Origin: Gemmatimonadota bacterium
GTDB taxonomy: Bacteria > Gemmatimonadota > Gemmatimonadetes > Longimicrobiales > Gaopeijiaceae
Assembly (NCBI GenBank): GCA_018678395.1
Contig: JAHHMJ010000429.1
Span: 1 to 5,657, forward strand
Direction: 5' to 3'
DNA: 5,657 nt
Each line of letters begins with the position of its first letter. Positions within the stretch are counted from its first letter, which is position 1. Below the pieces are notes generated by a model. It was not told the origin of the DNA and did not search any database. It saw only the letters and a list, made by a program, of their open reading frames with translations. The translations under genes and the position numbers were made by a program. This document shows, one piece after another, positions 1-5,657 of the stretch.

Positions 1-209
1 CGGCCGACGAGGTCTCCCGACCCGGCGACCCCCGTCGCTCCTCCCGCGGCGTCGCACAGCACGAGTGCGCCCGAGCGCACGTAAACGCACCGCGCGCGGC
101 CCTCCGTGTGTTTCCAGGCCACGCCACCCGCGCGCACCACCACGTCCGGGTGGAGCTTCACCATCGCCCACAGAGCCCGGTCCCGTCGTGGCACCACGCG
201 GAAGATCAT
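1..209 (-). CDS. Unidentified protein, N-terminal 69 residues (gene truncated by window edge)
   Basis: Reading leftward from the ATG at 209-207, the frame stays open for 69 codons to the window edge, so the C-terminus is missing. The start is supported by a perfect AGGAGG ribosome binding site (220-215) with a 5-nt spacer, the strongest such site in the window. By my count about 59 of 69 codons end in G or C, as in the neighbouring genes. The protein begins MIFRVVPRRDRALWAMVKL and continues to a Gly/Ala-rich stretch ending GSGDLVGR. I see no signal peptide, no membrane segment and no catalytic motif. The opening 'xxVVPRxxxxWAMVK' faintly recalls short DUF2188-type proteins, but that is only an impression and I do not assign it. 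The gene is divergent from the GGT-family gene, with 236 bp between the two starts. I am fairly sure it is a gene. Its function is unknown. Confidence 0.62.
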   Translation of the reverse strand, partial: MIFRVVPRRDRALWAMVKLHPDVVVRAGGVAWKHTEGRARCVYVRSGALVLCDAAGGATGVAGSGDLVG

Positions 210-214
210 GCGGA

Positions 215-220
215 CCTCCT
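215..220 (-). promoter_or_regulatory. Consensus Shine-Dalgarno site for the divergent partial gene
   Basis: The minus strand reads AGGAGG, followed by TCCGC and then ATG. This is a full anti-SD match with a 5-nt spacer. It is the main reason for accepting the short truncated frame at 1-209 as a gene. The other genes in the window mostly lack a strong SD, so this gene may be well translated. Confidence 0.7.
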
Positions 221-255
221 GGGGACGGTTCGGGTGGACGACTTCCGGAGATCGC

Positions 256-273
256 GGCGGGGAGGGCCCCGCC
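256..273. repeat. Perfect 7-bp inverted repeat (hairpin) in the divergent intergenic region
   Basis: GGCGGGG (256-262), a four-base AGGG loop and CCCCGCC (267-273) form a perfect all-GC stem. It lies about 35 bp upstream of the SD of the minus-strand gene, where it could sit in that gene's leader or act as a protein-binding operator. Such stems arise by chance in DNA this rich in G and C, and no T-tract follows on either strand, so it is not an intrinsic terminator. Confidence 0.3.
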
Positions 274-445
274 ACACCTCGGCCGGGACGAAGATGGTAC
301 TCCCGGCCCGCGCGGCCGGCCACACCGTGCCGCCCCGACGCGGGCGGCCCGGACGCCCACGCCCGAACGCGCCCCGCCCGACTGGCGTCGGCCCGTCCCT
401 GCCATCATGATGCGGCGCACTCTTCTCCGACCGCACGAACACGCC

Positions 446-2221
446 ATGACCGGACTCCAGATTCGCCGCCGACCGACCGTCGCCCCCGTCGCCGTCGTCG
501 CCCTCGGCCTCGCCGGGACCGTCGGCCTGCTCAGCGCCTGCTCCGCACCCTCGGGCGGGACCGACGCCGGTGAGTCGGGCACCGTCGCGGCCGACGCGCC
601 CTTCTTTCCGCCCACAAACCGGCCCGACGTACGCGGGACGCGCGGTGCGGTGGTGTCCGACCACCCTCTCGCCTCGGCGGCCGCGCACGACGTGCTGCGC
701 CGAGGGGGCAACGCGATCGACGCCGCCGTCGCGGCCGCCGGAGTCCTCGCGGTGGTGCGTCCCCACATGAACGGGATGGGCGGCGACGCCTTCGCCCTGA
801 TCTACGAGGCGGCAACCGGCGAGGTGCACGCGCTCAACGGGTCGGGACGCGCGGGTGCGCTCGCCACGCCGGAGTTCTTCGCGGCCGCCGGCGACTCGAC
901 CATGCCCTACGTCGGTCCGCGTTCGGTCAGCGTCCCGGGTGCGCCCGCCGCGTGGGTCGACGCCGTGGCGCGGTTCGGCACCCGGCCGCTGAGCGAACTG
1001 CTCGCCCGCGCCGCCGGCTACGCCCGCGACGGCTTCCCGGTCTCGACCCGTCTCGCCTTCGACTTCGAATCCCAGGGAGGAGACCTCTCCGAAGAGGGCC
1101 GCACGCTCTTCCTGCCCGACGGTGCACCCCCGACCGTGGGCGCGCTGCTGCGCAATCCGGCGCTCGCCGAGACCCTCGAGCGGATCGGACGGGACGGAGC
1201 GGCGGGGTTCTACGGCGGTCCCGTGGCGGAGGCGATCTCGGCCTTTCTCGAAGAGCGCGGCGGATACCTTCGTGAGCCGGATTTCGCCGCGCACACCAGC
1301 TCGTGGGTCGAGCCGCTGTCGACGGACTATCTGGGGCACACCTTCCTGGTCATGCCGCCGAACACGCAGGGCCTGACCCAGCTGCAGCAGATGGAGATGG
1401 CCGAGGCCCTCGATCTGACGAGCCTCGACCACAACTCGCCCGAGTACCTGCACGGGCTGATCGAAATCAAGAAGCGGGCTTTCGCCGATCGAGATCGGTG
1501 GATGGCGGACCCCGAATTCGCGGACATCCCGATCGATCAGCTTCTGGACGACGCCTACCTCGCGGAGCGGGCCGCGTCGGTCGACCCGCAGGCCGCCGCG
1601 GAGACGGTGCCGGCCGGTGTGGGCGAACCGATCGCGCTCGGGCCGGACCGGGACGGCCTCGGCCTGGGCGACACCGTCTATCTCACGGTCGTCGACGCCG
1701 ACGGCAACGCGGTCAGCTGGATCCAGTCGCTCTACGCGGGCTTCGGATCGGGGCTGCTCGAGCCCACCACGGGCGTCGTTCTTCAGAATCGCGGCGCCCT
1801 CTTCACGCTCGACGACGGACACCCCAACCAGGTCGCGCCCGGGAAGCGCCCGTTCCACACGCTCACCCCGATGATGGCGCTGCGGGACGGGGATCTGGCC
1901 TTCACGATCGGGACGCCCGGTGGCGATGCGCAGACGCAGTCCCTGCTCCAGATCACGCACAACCTGCTGGTCTACGGGATGACGCCGCAGGAGGCCGTCG
2001 AGGCGCCGCGCTTCCGGAGCTACGGGGGCGTGTCGGTCGCGATCGAGGACCGGGTGCCGGGAGACACCCGCGCCGCCCTCACGGAGCGTGGCCACGAGCT
2101 CCGCATCGTGTCCGGCTGGACCGCGACCTTCGGCGGTGCCCAGCTGATTCGGGTCGAGCCGTCGGGCTCGCTCACGGCCGCCGCGGATCCTCGCCGCGAA
2201 GCGTACGCCGTCGCCCACTGA
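446..2221 (+). CDS. ggt: Gamma-glutamyltransferase-family Ntn-hydrolase, predicted lipoprotein
   Basis: This 591-residue precursor belongs to the GGT family, whose members cleave or transfer gamma-glutamyl groups (glutathione and similar) or, in some branches, deacylate acyl amides. The start at 446 is chosen because it gives a compact signal peptide: an Arg-rich n-region (R7-R9), a hydrophobic core and the lipobox L29-S-A-C32. ATGs at 407 and 410 would only add a tail. Family landmarks follow in order: a GGNAIDAAVA-type segment near the mature N-terminus, NGSGR (R135, at the position of the substrate-carboxylate Arg), GLGDTVYLTVVDADGNAVS with T410 as the expected autocleavage nucleophile, GKRPFHT (466-472) and TPGG (490-493, oxyanion-hole Gly pair). 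Autoprocessing should give a large chain of about 378 residues (32-409) and a small chain of 182 (410-591). The E. coli-type Ser-Ser after KRP is replaced here by H471-T472, and the arginine sits in GSGR rather than an FRE motif. Both features suggest the YwrD-like branch, so substrate specificity is uncertain. No clear SD precedes the ATG. It is the first gene of the three-gene cluster. Confidence 0.93.
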   Translation: MTGLQIRRRPTVAPVAVVALGLAGTVGLLSACSAPSGGTDAGESGTVAADAPFFPPTNRPDVRGTRGAVVSDHPLASAAAHDVLRRGGNAIDAAVAAAGVLAVVRPHMNGMGGDAFALIYEAATGEVHALNGSGRAGALATPEFFAAAGDSTMPYVGPRSVSVPGAPAAWVDAVARFGTRPLSELLARAAGYARDGFPVSTRLAFDFESQGGDLSEEGRTLFLPDGAPPTVGALLRNPALAETLERIGRDGAAGFYGGPVAEAISAFLEERGGYLREPDFAAHTSSWVEPLSTDYLGHTFLVMPPNTQGLTQLQQMEMAEALDLTSLDHNSPEYLHGLIEIKKRAFADRDRWMADPEFADIPIDQLLDDAYLAERAASVDPQAAAETVPAGVGEPIALGPDRDGLGLGDTVYLTVVDADGNAVSWIQSLYAGFGSGLLEPTTGVVLQNRGALFTLDDGHPNQVAPGKRPFHTLTPMMALRDGDLAFTIGTPGGDAQTQSLLQITHNLLVYGMTPQEAVEAPRFRSYGGVSVAIEDRVPGDTRAALTERGHELRIVSGWTATFGGAQLIRVEPSGSLTAAADPRREAYAVAH

Positions 2222-2234
2222 CCCCGCTCGGAGC

Positions 2235-2615
2235 ATGGATCGCACCTTCGTCATCGTCGCATCGGCCCTCGGTTTTCTCGGCGTCGCGCTCGGAGCCTTC
2301 GGTGCCCACGCGCTCCGCGACACGTTGACGCCGCGGGATCTCGAGATCTTCGAGACGGCCGTCCGCTATCAGCTCATCCATGCGGTCGCCCTCCTGGGCG
2401 TGGCCGCGGCCGCAGCGCGCTGGCCGGATGTGGGCACGCTTCTGTCGGCCTCGGGATGGCTGATGGTCGGAGGCGTGGTCGTCTTCTCGGGCTCTCTGTA
2501 CACCCTGGTGAGCACCGGCGTCCGGAGCTTCGGAGCCATCACGCCCATCGGCGGCGTGGCGCTGTTGGCGGGATGGGCGACGCTGGGGTGGGCCGCCCTG
2601 CGCTCCGGAGGCTGA
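2235..2615 (+). CDS. DUF423 family small integral membrane protein (YgdD/YwdK-like)
   Basis: This 126-residue, strongly hydrophobic protein has about four membrane helices, at roughly residues 5-24, 46-61, 69-91 and 100-121. It matches the DUF423 family of small inner-membrane proteins of unknown function (E. coli YgdD, B. subtilis YwdK) in length and signature motifs: GAFGAH (20-25), RYQLIHA (44-50), FSGSLY (84-89) and FGAITPIGG (99-107). The start puts the first helix directly at the N-terminus, as is usual for the family. A GGAG lies only 1 nt before the ATG (2230-2233), too close to be a good SD. Translation probably depends on ribosomes arriving from the GGT-family gene, which ends 13 nt upstream. 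The 3' end of the gene contains the GGAGG that appears to serve the sirtuin gene. The family assignment is firm; the role is not known. Confidence 0.93.
   Translation: MDRTFVIVASALGFLGVALGAFGAHALRDTLTPRDLEIFETAVRYQLIHAVALLGVAAAAARWPDVGTLLSASGWLMVGGVVVFSGSLYTLVSTGVRSFGAITPIGGVALLAGWATLGWAALRSGG
2607..2611 (+). promoter_or_regulatory. GGAGG Shine-Dalgarno that points to a CTG start for the sirtuin gene
   Basis: GGAGG lies within the last codons of the DUF423 gene, followed by CTGAG (containing its TGA stop) and then CTG at 2617. The 5-nt spacer is within the normal range and equals that of the strong SD at 215-220. No ATG, GTG or TTG occurs in the sirtuin frame from the preceding in-frame stop (2509-2511) to the NAD-binding motif, so this site decides the start. 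The arrangement implies translational coupling with DUF423. Confidence 0.6.
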
Positions 2616-2616
2616 G

Positions 2617-3459
2617 CTGGATCACCCGCCGCGGGACCGAACGCCTCCATCGTCTGCCGACGAGTTCGCCCCGGAGCTCGCCGCGGCCCTCGACCGCGCC
2701 CGGGGACTCCTGCGCAGCGCCGATCGAATCCTGGTCCTGACGGGAGCGGGCATCAGCGCGGAGTCCGGCGTACCCACCTTTCGCGAGGCACTGGAGGGCT
2801 ACTGGAGCCGCTACCGGCCCGAAGATCTCGCGACCCCGTCCGCCTTCCGCCGCGACCCGCACAAGGTCTGGACCTGGTATCACGAGCGACGCGAGATGGT
2901 GCGGGACTGCGCGCCGAACGCCGCGCATCGGGCGCTGGCCCGGTGGACGTCGGCCGATCCGGAGCGCCGGGTCCTCTTCACCCAGAACGTCGACGGGCTC
3001 CACGACCGCGCTCTCGACGAGTTGAACGAGGCGCCCCACCGCGGTGGGACGCCCGAGGCGGCCCGACCCCGCACGCTCCACGGCGATCTCTTCGGCGTGC
3101 GCTGTTCGACCTGCGCGTGGAAGACGCGCCACCTCGAGCCGCTCGACCCGTCGACTCTCGAGACGCTGCCGCACTGCCCGGATTGCGGGGCCCTCGCCCG
3201 TCCCGCGGTGGTCTGGTTCGGAGAGAATCTCGACCCCGGGATCCTCGACAGCGCCTTCGTCGAGGCCGAACGCGCGTCGGTCTGCCTCGTCGTCGGCACG
3301 AGCGCCCTCGTCCAACCCGCCGCGTTGCTGCCGCGCGTCGTGGCCCGTGGGGGGGGCGCCGTCATCGAGGTGAATCCCGATCCCACGCCCCTCTCGGCGC
3401 AGAGTGCCGTATGCCTGCCGGCGCCGGCGGGCTCCGTGCTGCCCGCGCTGCTCGACTGA
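2617..3459 (+). CDS. cobB: Class III (SIRT5/CobB-like) NAD-dependent protein lysine deacylase
   Basis: A sirtuin: it removes acyl groups from protein lysines using NAD+, giving nicotinamide and O-acyl-ADP-ribose, in the cytoplasm. Numbered from a CTG start, the protein has 280 residues. Motifs in order: GAGISAESGVPTFR (43-56, NAD-binding loop), RPEDLATPSAF, Y88-H-E-R91, TQNVD (122-126), catalytic H155 in LHGDLF, zinc cysteines C163/C166/C187/C190, VVWFGENLDPGIL and VVGTSALVQPAALLP, then VIEVNPDPTPLS. The YxxR pair defines the class III pocket that accepts succinyl, malonyl or glutaryl lysine, and the segment around WFGENLDP closely resembles human SIRT5, so desuccinylase activity is a reasonable inference. 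No conventional start codon exists upstream of the NAD motif in this frame. CTG 2617 with GGAGG 5 nt upstream is the best candidate, 1 nt after the DUF423 stop. The first internal ATG, at 2896, would delete the NAD loop and cannot be the functional start. A run of eight G lies at 3349-3356. Family certain; exact start less so. Confidence 0.93.
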   Translation: MDHPPRDRTPPSSADEFAPELAAALDRARGLLRSADRILVLTGAGISAESGVPTFREALEGYWSRYRPEDLATPSAFRRDPHKVWTWYHERREMVRDCAPNAAHRALARWTSADPERRVLFTQNVDGLHDRALDELNEAPHRGGTPEAARPRTLHGDLFGVRCSTCAWKTRHLEPLDPSTLETLPHCPDCGALARPAVVWFGENLDPGILDSAFVEAERASVCLVVGTSALVQPAALLPRVVARGGGAVIEVNPDPTPLSAQSAVCLPAPAGSVLPALLD

Positions 3460-3504
3460 GCGGGACCAGCCGCCGATTCTGGGAGAGGCCCGGCAACGTC
3501 CCGC
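3460..3504 (+). terminator. Candidate hairpin directly after the sirtuin gene
   Basis: GCGGGAC (3460-3466) and GTCCCGC (3498-3504) are perfect 7-bp complements. GCCG (3469-3472) and CGGC (3491-3494) can extend the stem across a small internal loop, leaving an 18-nt apical loop. It begins at the base after the TGA stop, which suits a 3'-end structure that terminates or stabilises the mRNA of the three-gene cluster. No T-tract follows, so it is not a textbook intrinsic terminator. Confidence 0.35.
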
Positions 3505-3604
3505 CGTGGGCAGCGTATGGCGGTGGCGTGTACGACGAACAGGAACCCCACGGCACCTCACCGGGTTGGAACTCCGTAGTCCCCTCACCCCCGACGCCGC
3601 ACCG
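3505..3604 (+). other. Short upstream region of the peptidase gene
   Basis: This stretch lies between the candidate hairpin and the ATG at 3605. It should contain the promoter of the lipoprotein gene if that gene is transcribed on its own. I find no well-spaced -35/-10 pair; TTGGAA (3566-3571) resembles a -35 but has no matching -10. No Shine-Dalgarno sequence is visible just before the ATG, where the bases are C-rich. I see no small gene here. Confidence 0.35.
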
Positions 3605-5657
3605 ATGAACCGCTTTCGCGCACCGCTCGCTCTCGTCCTCGTCACCGGACTCGTCGCCTGTTCGGACGACGGGGGCGGTACCGTGCCCGACCCGACCATC
3701 GACCGCATCGAGGTCACGCCCGACGGCAGTTCGGTGACGGAGGTCGGCACCTCGGTCCAGTTCGCCGCCGAGGCGTTCACCACCGACGGCCTGCCCTTCG
3801 CGGGCGTCACCTTCTCCTGGTCGTCGTCCGACCCGTCGGTCGGGACGATCGACGACACCGGCCTCGCGACCTCCGTCGGGTTCGGTGAGACCACGATCAC
3901 CGTGAGCGCGAGCGGCGTGAGCGCCCAGGCGGTCTTCTCGGTCCGGGACTGCAGCGAGGCGTTGACGCTCGCCGAGGGTGAGTGGGTCGCCACCGCGGTG
4001 CCCGGCGACGAGGAGTGCGGCATCATTCTTCCGGCCGGTGCAGCGGGCGACCGCTATCGGGTGGGCCTCGTCCGCACCTCTCCCGCCGACAGCTTCGACT
4101 TCGATCGCCCCGAGGTGTCGGTCGAGGTGGTCCCGCTGGGCGCGGCCAACGCATCGGCAGCGCTCTTCCCGGCCGGGGTCGAAGTGCCGCTCGCGGCCCA
4201 GGCCGTGCAGGAGTCCCGTCGCCTTCCGGCGGTGCCGCAGTTGAGTGAAGCCGCGGCGCGCGCCGAGAGCACCGCTCGCCTCCATCAGCGGCTGCACGCA
4301 CAGGCGATCGAGCTCGCCGAACGGCTCGGGCCCGAGAACGTGATCCGTCCGGGACCGCTCCTGACCTCCGGCCCGCTCGCGCAGGACCTGCCGGGTTCGA
4401 TCCAGGTCTACACGGGCTTCGAGCGCGACTGCCAGGCCGCGGGCGACCTCGACACGGCGACGCTGATCTGGCAGAACGACCAGGTGGCGTTCTATCAGGA
4501 CGAAGACGAGCGCGCGACGGGCAACGCACCGACCGCCGCCCAGGTCCAGCGCATGGCCGACTTCGCACGCGACTACGGCTTTCCGGTGATCGACGAGTAC
4601 TTCGGGGGCGTCCCCGACAACGACGGCAACGGCAAGGTCATCGTCGTCGTGACGCCGTCGGTCGGGAACTTCGCCGCGTTCGTCTGGTCCGGGGACTACT
4701 TCACGGCCGCGTCGTGCCCCGGATCGAACGAGGGTGAGTACGTCTACTTCAGCTCGTCGCTCATCCTCGACCAGGACGAGGGCCAGTGGCAGTCGTTGGA
4801 GACCCTGGTGCACGAGTTCAAGCACAACAGCTCCATGTACAACTCGGTGAACCGGCCGGCCAACGTCCAGCAGCCCTACCACCCGGCGTGGGAAGAAGAG
4901 GGATCGGCCGAGATCGCGGGCAACATGGCGAGCCGCGTCGCCTGGGCGGCGGTCGGAGGCCCCGCGCCCAACGAGACGGTCGTGTCGCAGGACATCTACG
5001 ACCACGGCTTCTCTCAGCCGCAGGCCCAGGGCGATATCCGACCCGAGTTCTACGGCGTCCTCCTTCGTCTCTTCCGGACCCACGCCTATCTGACCTCCCA
5101 GCCGAACGGCCTCTTCACGACCCCGCTCGGAGCGGGCAGCGGCCACAGCATCTACGGCACGGGGTGGACCTTCCTGCGTTGGCTCGGGGACGCCTATGGA
5201 GGCGCGAGCGGAGCACCGCTCGCCGACGCCGATATCTTCCGCGCCATGAATGCCTCCGCGACCCTCCCGGGGGTGGCCGGCATGGAGAACGTGGTCGGTA
5301 CGGCCTTCCGTGAGCTGATGGAGGAGTACGCGGCGGCGGTGATGCGGAACGGGACGCCCCTGGCTGCGGGCCCGAAGGCCTTCACGAGCTACGACTTCGT
5401 GTCCGCGATCGAGGACCTCTGCTTCGCCGCGGACAACCCGCCCTGTCAGGGGCTCGCGCCGGGACCGACGGGTGCATGGCCCTGGCCGGTGACGATGAAC
5501 ACCGACGGGACGCCCTGGCGTGGGCTCCAGGATGCGGCCACCTATAGCGGCCGGATCGGGGGCGGCGGCATCCGCGTGCACGACCTGGTGTCGAACGGCA
5601 CCGGAACCGGCGCGGAGATCCGCGTCACCGGCGCTCCGGCGGGGACACGGGTGGTCG
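3605..5657 (+). CDS. Secreted lipoprotein with Big2-type Ig-like domain and M30-like zinc metallopeptidase domain (3' end beyond window)
   Basis: The frame is open from ATG 3605 to the right edge: 684 codons visible, C-terminus missing. The start gives a short signal peptide with lipobox L16-V-A-C19 followed by an acidic/Gly linker, so a lipid-anchored envelope protein is expected. Residues about 32-113 form a Big2-like Ig domain (IDRIEVTP at the start, FSWSSSDPSVGTID in the middle, GETTITVSA near the end). Next comes a domain with C116 and C138, a helical Ala/Glu-rich stretch (about 215-243), and a peptidase region. The latter has DNDGNGK (338-344, possible calcium site) before VIVVVTP, HEFKH (403-407; zinc ligands H403 and H407, catalytic E404) and WEEEGSAE (429-436; E432 as likely third ligand, the NEGxAE position of gluzincins). 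YGTGWTFLRWL (517-527) follows, as in M30/hyicolysin-like proteins. A new Gly-rich, probably beta-structured segment starts near residue 650. It likely cleaves extracellular or periplasmic proteins; the substrate is unknown. The Ig-like domain may serve as a spacer or adhesion module. Peptidase type is well supported; the exact MEROPS family is inferred. Confidence 0.85.
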   Translation, partial: MNRFRAPLALVLVTGLVACSDDGGGTVPDPTIDRIEVTPDGSSVTEVGTSVQFAAEAFTTDGLPFAGVTFSWSSSDPSVGTIDDTGLATSVGFGETTITVSASGVSAQAVFSVRDCSEALTLAEGEWVATAVPGDEECGIILPAGAAGDRYRVGLVRTSPADSFDFDRPEVSVEVVPLGAANASAALFPAGVEVPLAAQAVQESRRLPAVPQLSEAAARAESTARLHQRLHAQAIELAERLGPENVIRPGPLLTSGPLAQDLPGSIQVYTGFERDCQAAGDLDTATLIWQNDQVAFYQDEDERATGNAPTAAQVQRMADFARDYGFPVIDEYFGGVPDNDGNGKVIVVVTPSVGNFAAFVWSGDYFTAASCPGSNEGEYVYFSSSLILDQDEGQWQSLETLVHEFKHNSSMYNSVNRPANVQQPYHPAWEEEGSAEIAGNMASRVAWAAVGGPAPNETVVSQDIYDHGFSQPQAQGDIRPEFYGVLLRLFRTHAYLTSQPNGLFTTPLGAGSGHSIYGTGWTFLRWLGDAYGGASGAPLADADIFRAMNASATLPGVAGMENVVGTAFRELMEEYAAAVMRNGTPLAAGPKAFTSYDFVSAIEDLCFAADNPPCQGLAPGPTGAWPWPVTMNTDGTPWRGLQDAATYSGRIGGGGIRVHDLVSNGTGTGAEIRVTGAPAGTRVV

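Larger units (their letters stand above)
210..445. other. Divergent intergenic region between the partial gene and the GGT-family gene
   Basis: This stretch separates two divergent start codons and should hold both promoters. I see no convincing -35/-10 pair on either strand. The best minus-strand -10-like hexamer is TACCAT (299-294), and the best plus-strand one is CATGAT (406-411). Both match the consensus at 4 of 6 positions and lack a good -35. Two in-frame upstream ATGs at 407 and 410 could lengthen the GGT protein, but they are less suitable starts. The only structured element is the hairpin at 256-273. The region is extremely GC-rich and rich in GGCC-type palindromes. Confidence 0.5.

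Noticed and set aside
294..299. TACCAT as a -10 element for the minus-strand gene
   Set aside because: It matches the consensus at only 4 of 6 positions, and the hexamer 17 bp upstream does not resemble TTGACA.
305..332. Clusters of GGCC/CGCG palindromes as protein-binding sites
   Set aside because: Short palindromes built only from G and C are expected at this base composition, and none is repeated in an ordered way.
65..445. N-terminal extension of the GGT-family protein back to position 65, or to the ATGs at 407/410
   Set aside because: The added sequence is Pro/Arg-rich, overlaps the divergent gene and would bury the lipoprotein signal peptide, which fits the start at 446.
206..2323. 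A 705-codon open frame on the minus strand opposite the GGT-family gene
   Set aside because: Its product is low-complexity and Arg/Gly-rich with no recognisable domain. It mirrors a gene with strong family motifs on the plus strand. Long antisense frames are expected in DNA with GC-rich third positions.
1303..2328. A 341-codon plus-strand frame inside the GGT-family gene
   Set aside because: It is an out-of-frame reading of the GGT coding region giving Arg-rich, motif-free sequence.
2896..3459. Sirtuin starting at ATG 2896
   Set aside because: This would remove the GAGISAESGVPTFR loop and the YxxR motif, both perfectly preserved upstream in the same frame.
2539..4026. A 495-codon minus-strand open frame crossing the sirtuin gene and the following intergenic region
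   Set aside because: It overlaps well-supported plus-strand genes, shows no domain and has no visible ribosome binding site.
3362..5581. A 739-codon open frame on the minus strand opposite the peptidase gene
   Set aside because: The plus strand encodes a signal peptide, an Ig-like domain and HExxH...E in one uninterrupted frame. The antisense product is Arg/His/Asp-rich without motifs, which is typical of a GC shadow.

Overview
The window is GC-rich DNA with G or C at most third codon positions, carrying a dense row of genes on the + strand. Two of the proteins are lipoproteins with clear lipoboxes. One is a putative zinc peptidase preceded by a Big2-type Ig-like domain, an architecture common in Gemmatimonadota and related uncultured high-GC lineages. 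I therefore infer a diderm, Gemmatimonadota-like bacterium. This is a style-based guess, because no marker gene is present.

Layout: (1) Positions 1-209, minus strand: the first 69 codons of an unidentified gene that runs off the left edge. It has a perfect AGGAGG ribosome binding site. (2) Positions 210-445: a divergent intergenic region with one GC-rich hairpin and no convincing promoter. (3) Positions 446-3459, plus strand: a tight three-gene cluster. It holds a lipoprotein gamma-glutamyltransferase-family Ntn-hydrolase (446-2221), a DUF423 small membrane protein (2235-2615) and a SIRT5/CobB-like NAD-dependent protein deacylase (2617-3459). The gaps are 13 nt and 1 nt, so one transcript is likely. 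(4) Positions 3460-3604: a short intergenic region beginning with an inverted repeat. (5) Position 3605 to the right edge, plus strand: the first 684 codons of a large secreted lipoprotein. It has an Ig-like domain and an HExxH...E gluzincin-type metallopeptidase domain that resembles family M30.

The most unusual point is the start of the sirtuin gene. Its frame contains no ATG, GTG or TTG between the upstream in-frame stop (2509-2511) and the NAD-binding motif. It does have a CTG at 2617, placed 5 nt after a GGAGG that overlaps the end of the DUF423 gene. This looks like a genuine CTG start coupled to the gene before it. A +1 frameshift fusion with DUF423 is the less likely alternative.

Functional links are weak. 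The GGT-family enzyme and the peptidase would act at the cell envelope on peptides or gamma-glutamyl/acyl amides. The sirtuin acts in the cytoplasm, and DUF423 proteins have no settled role. I see no RNA genes, mobile elements or CRISPR arrays. The long open frames on the minus strand opposite these genes are GC-driven shadows.
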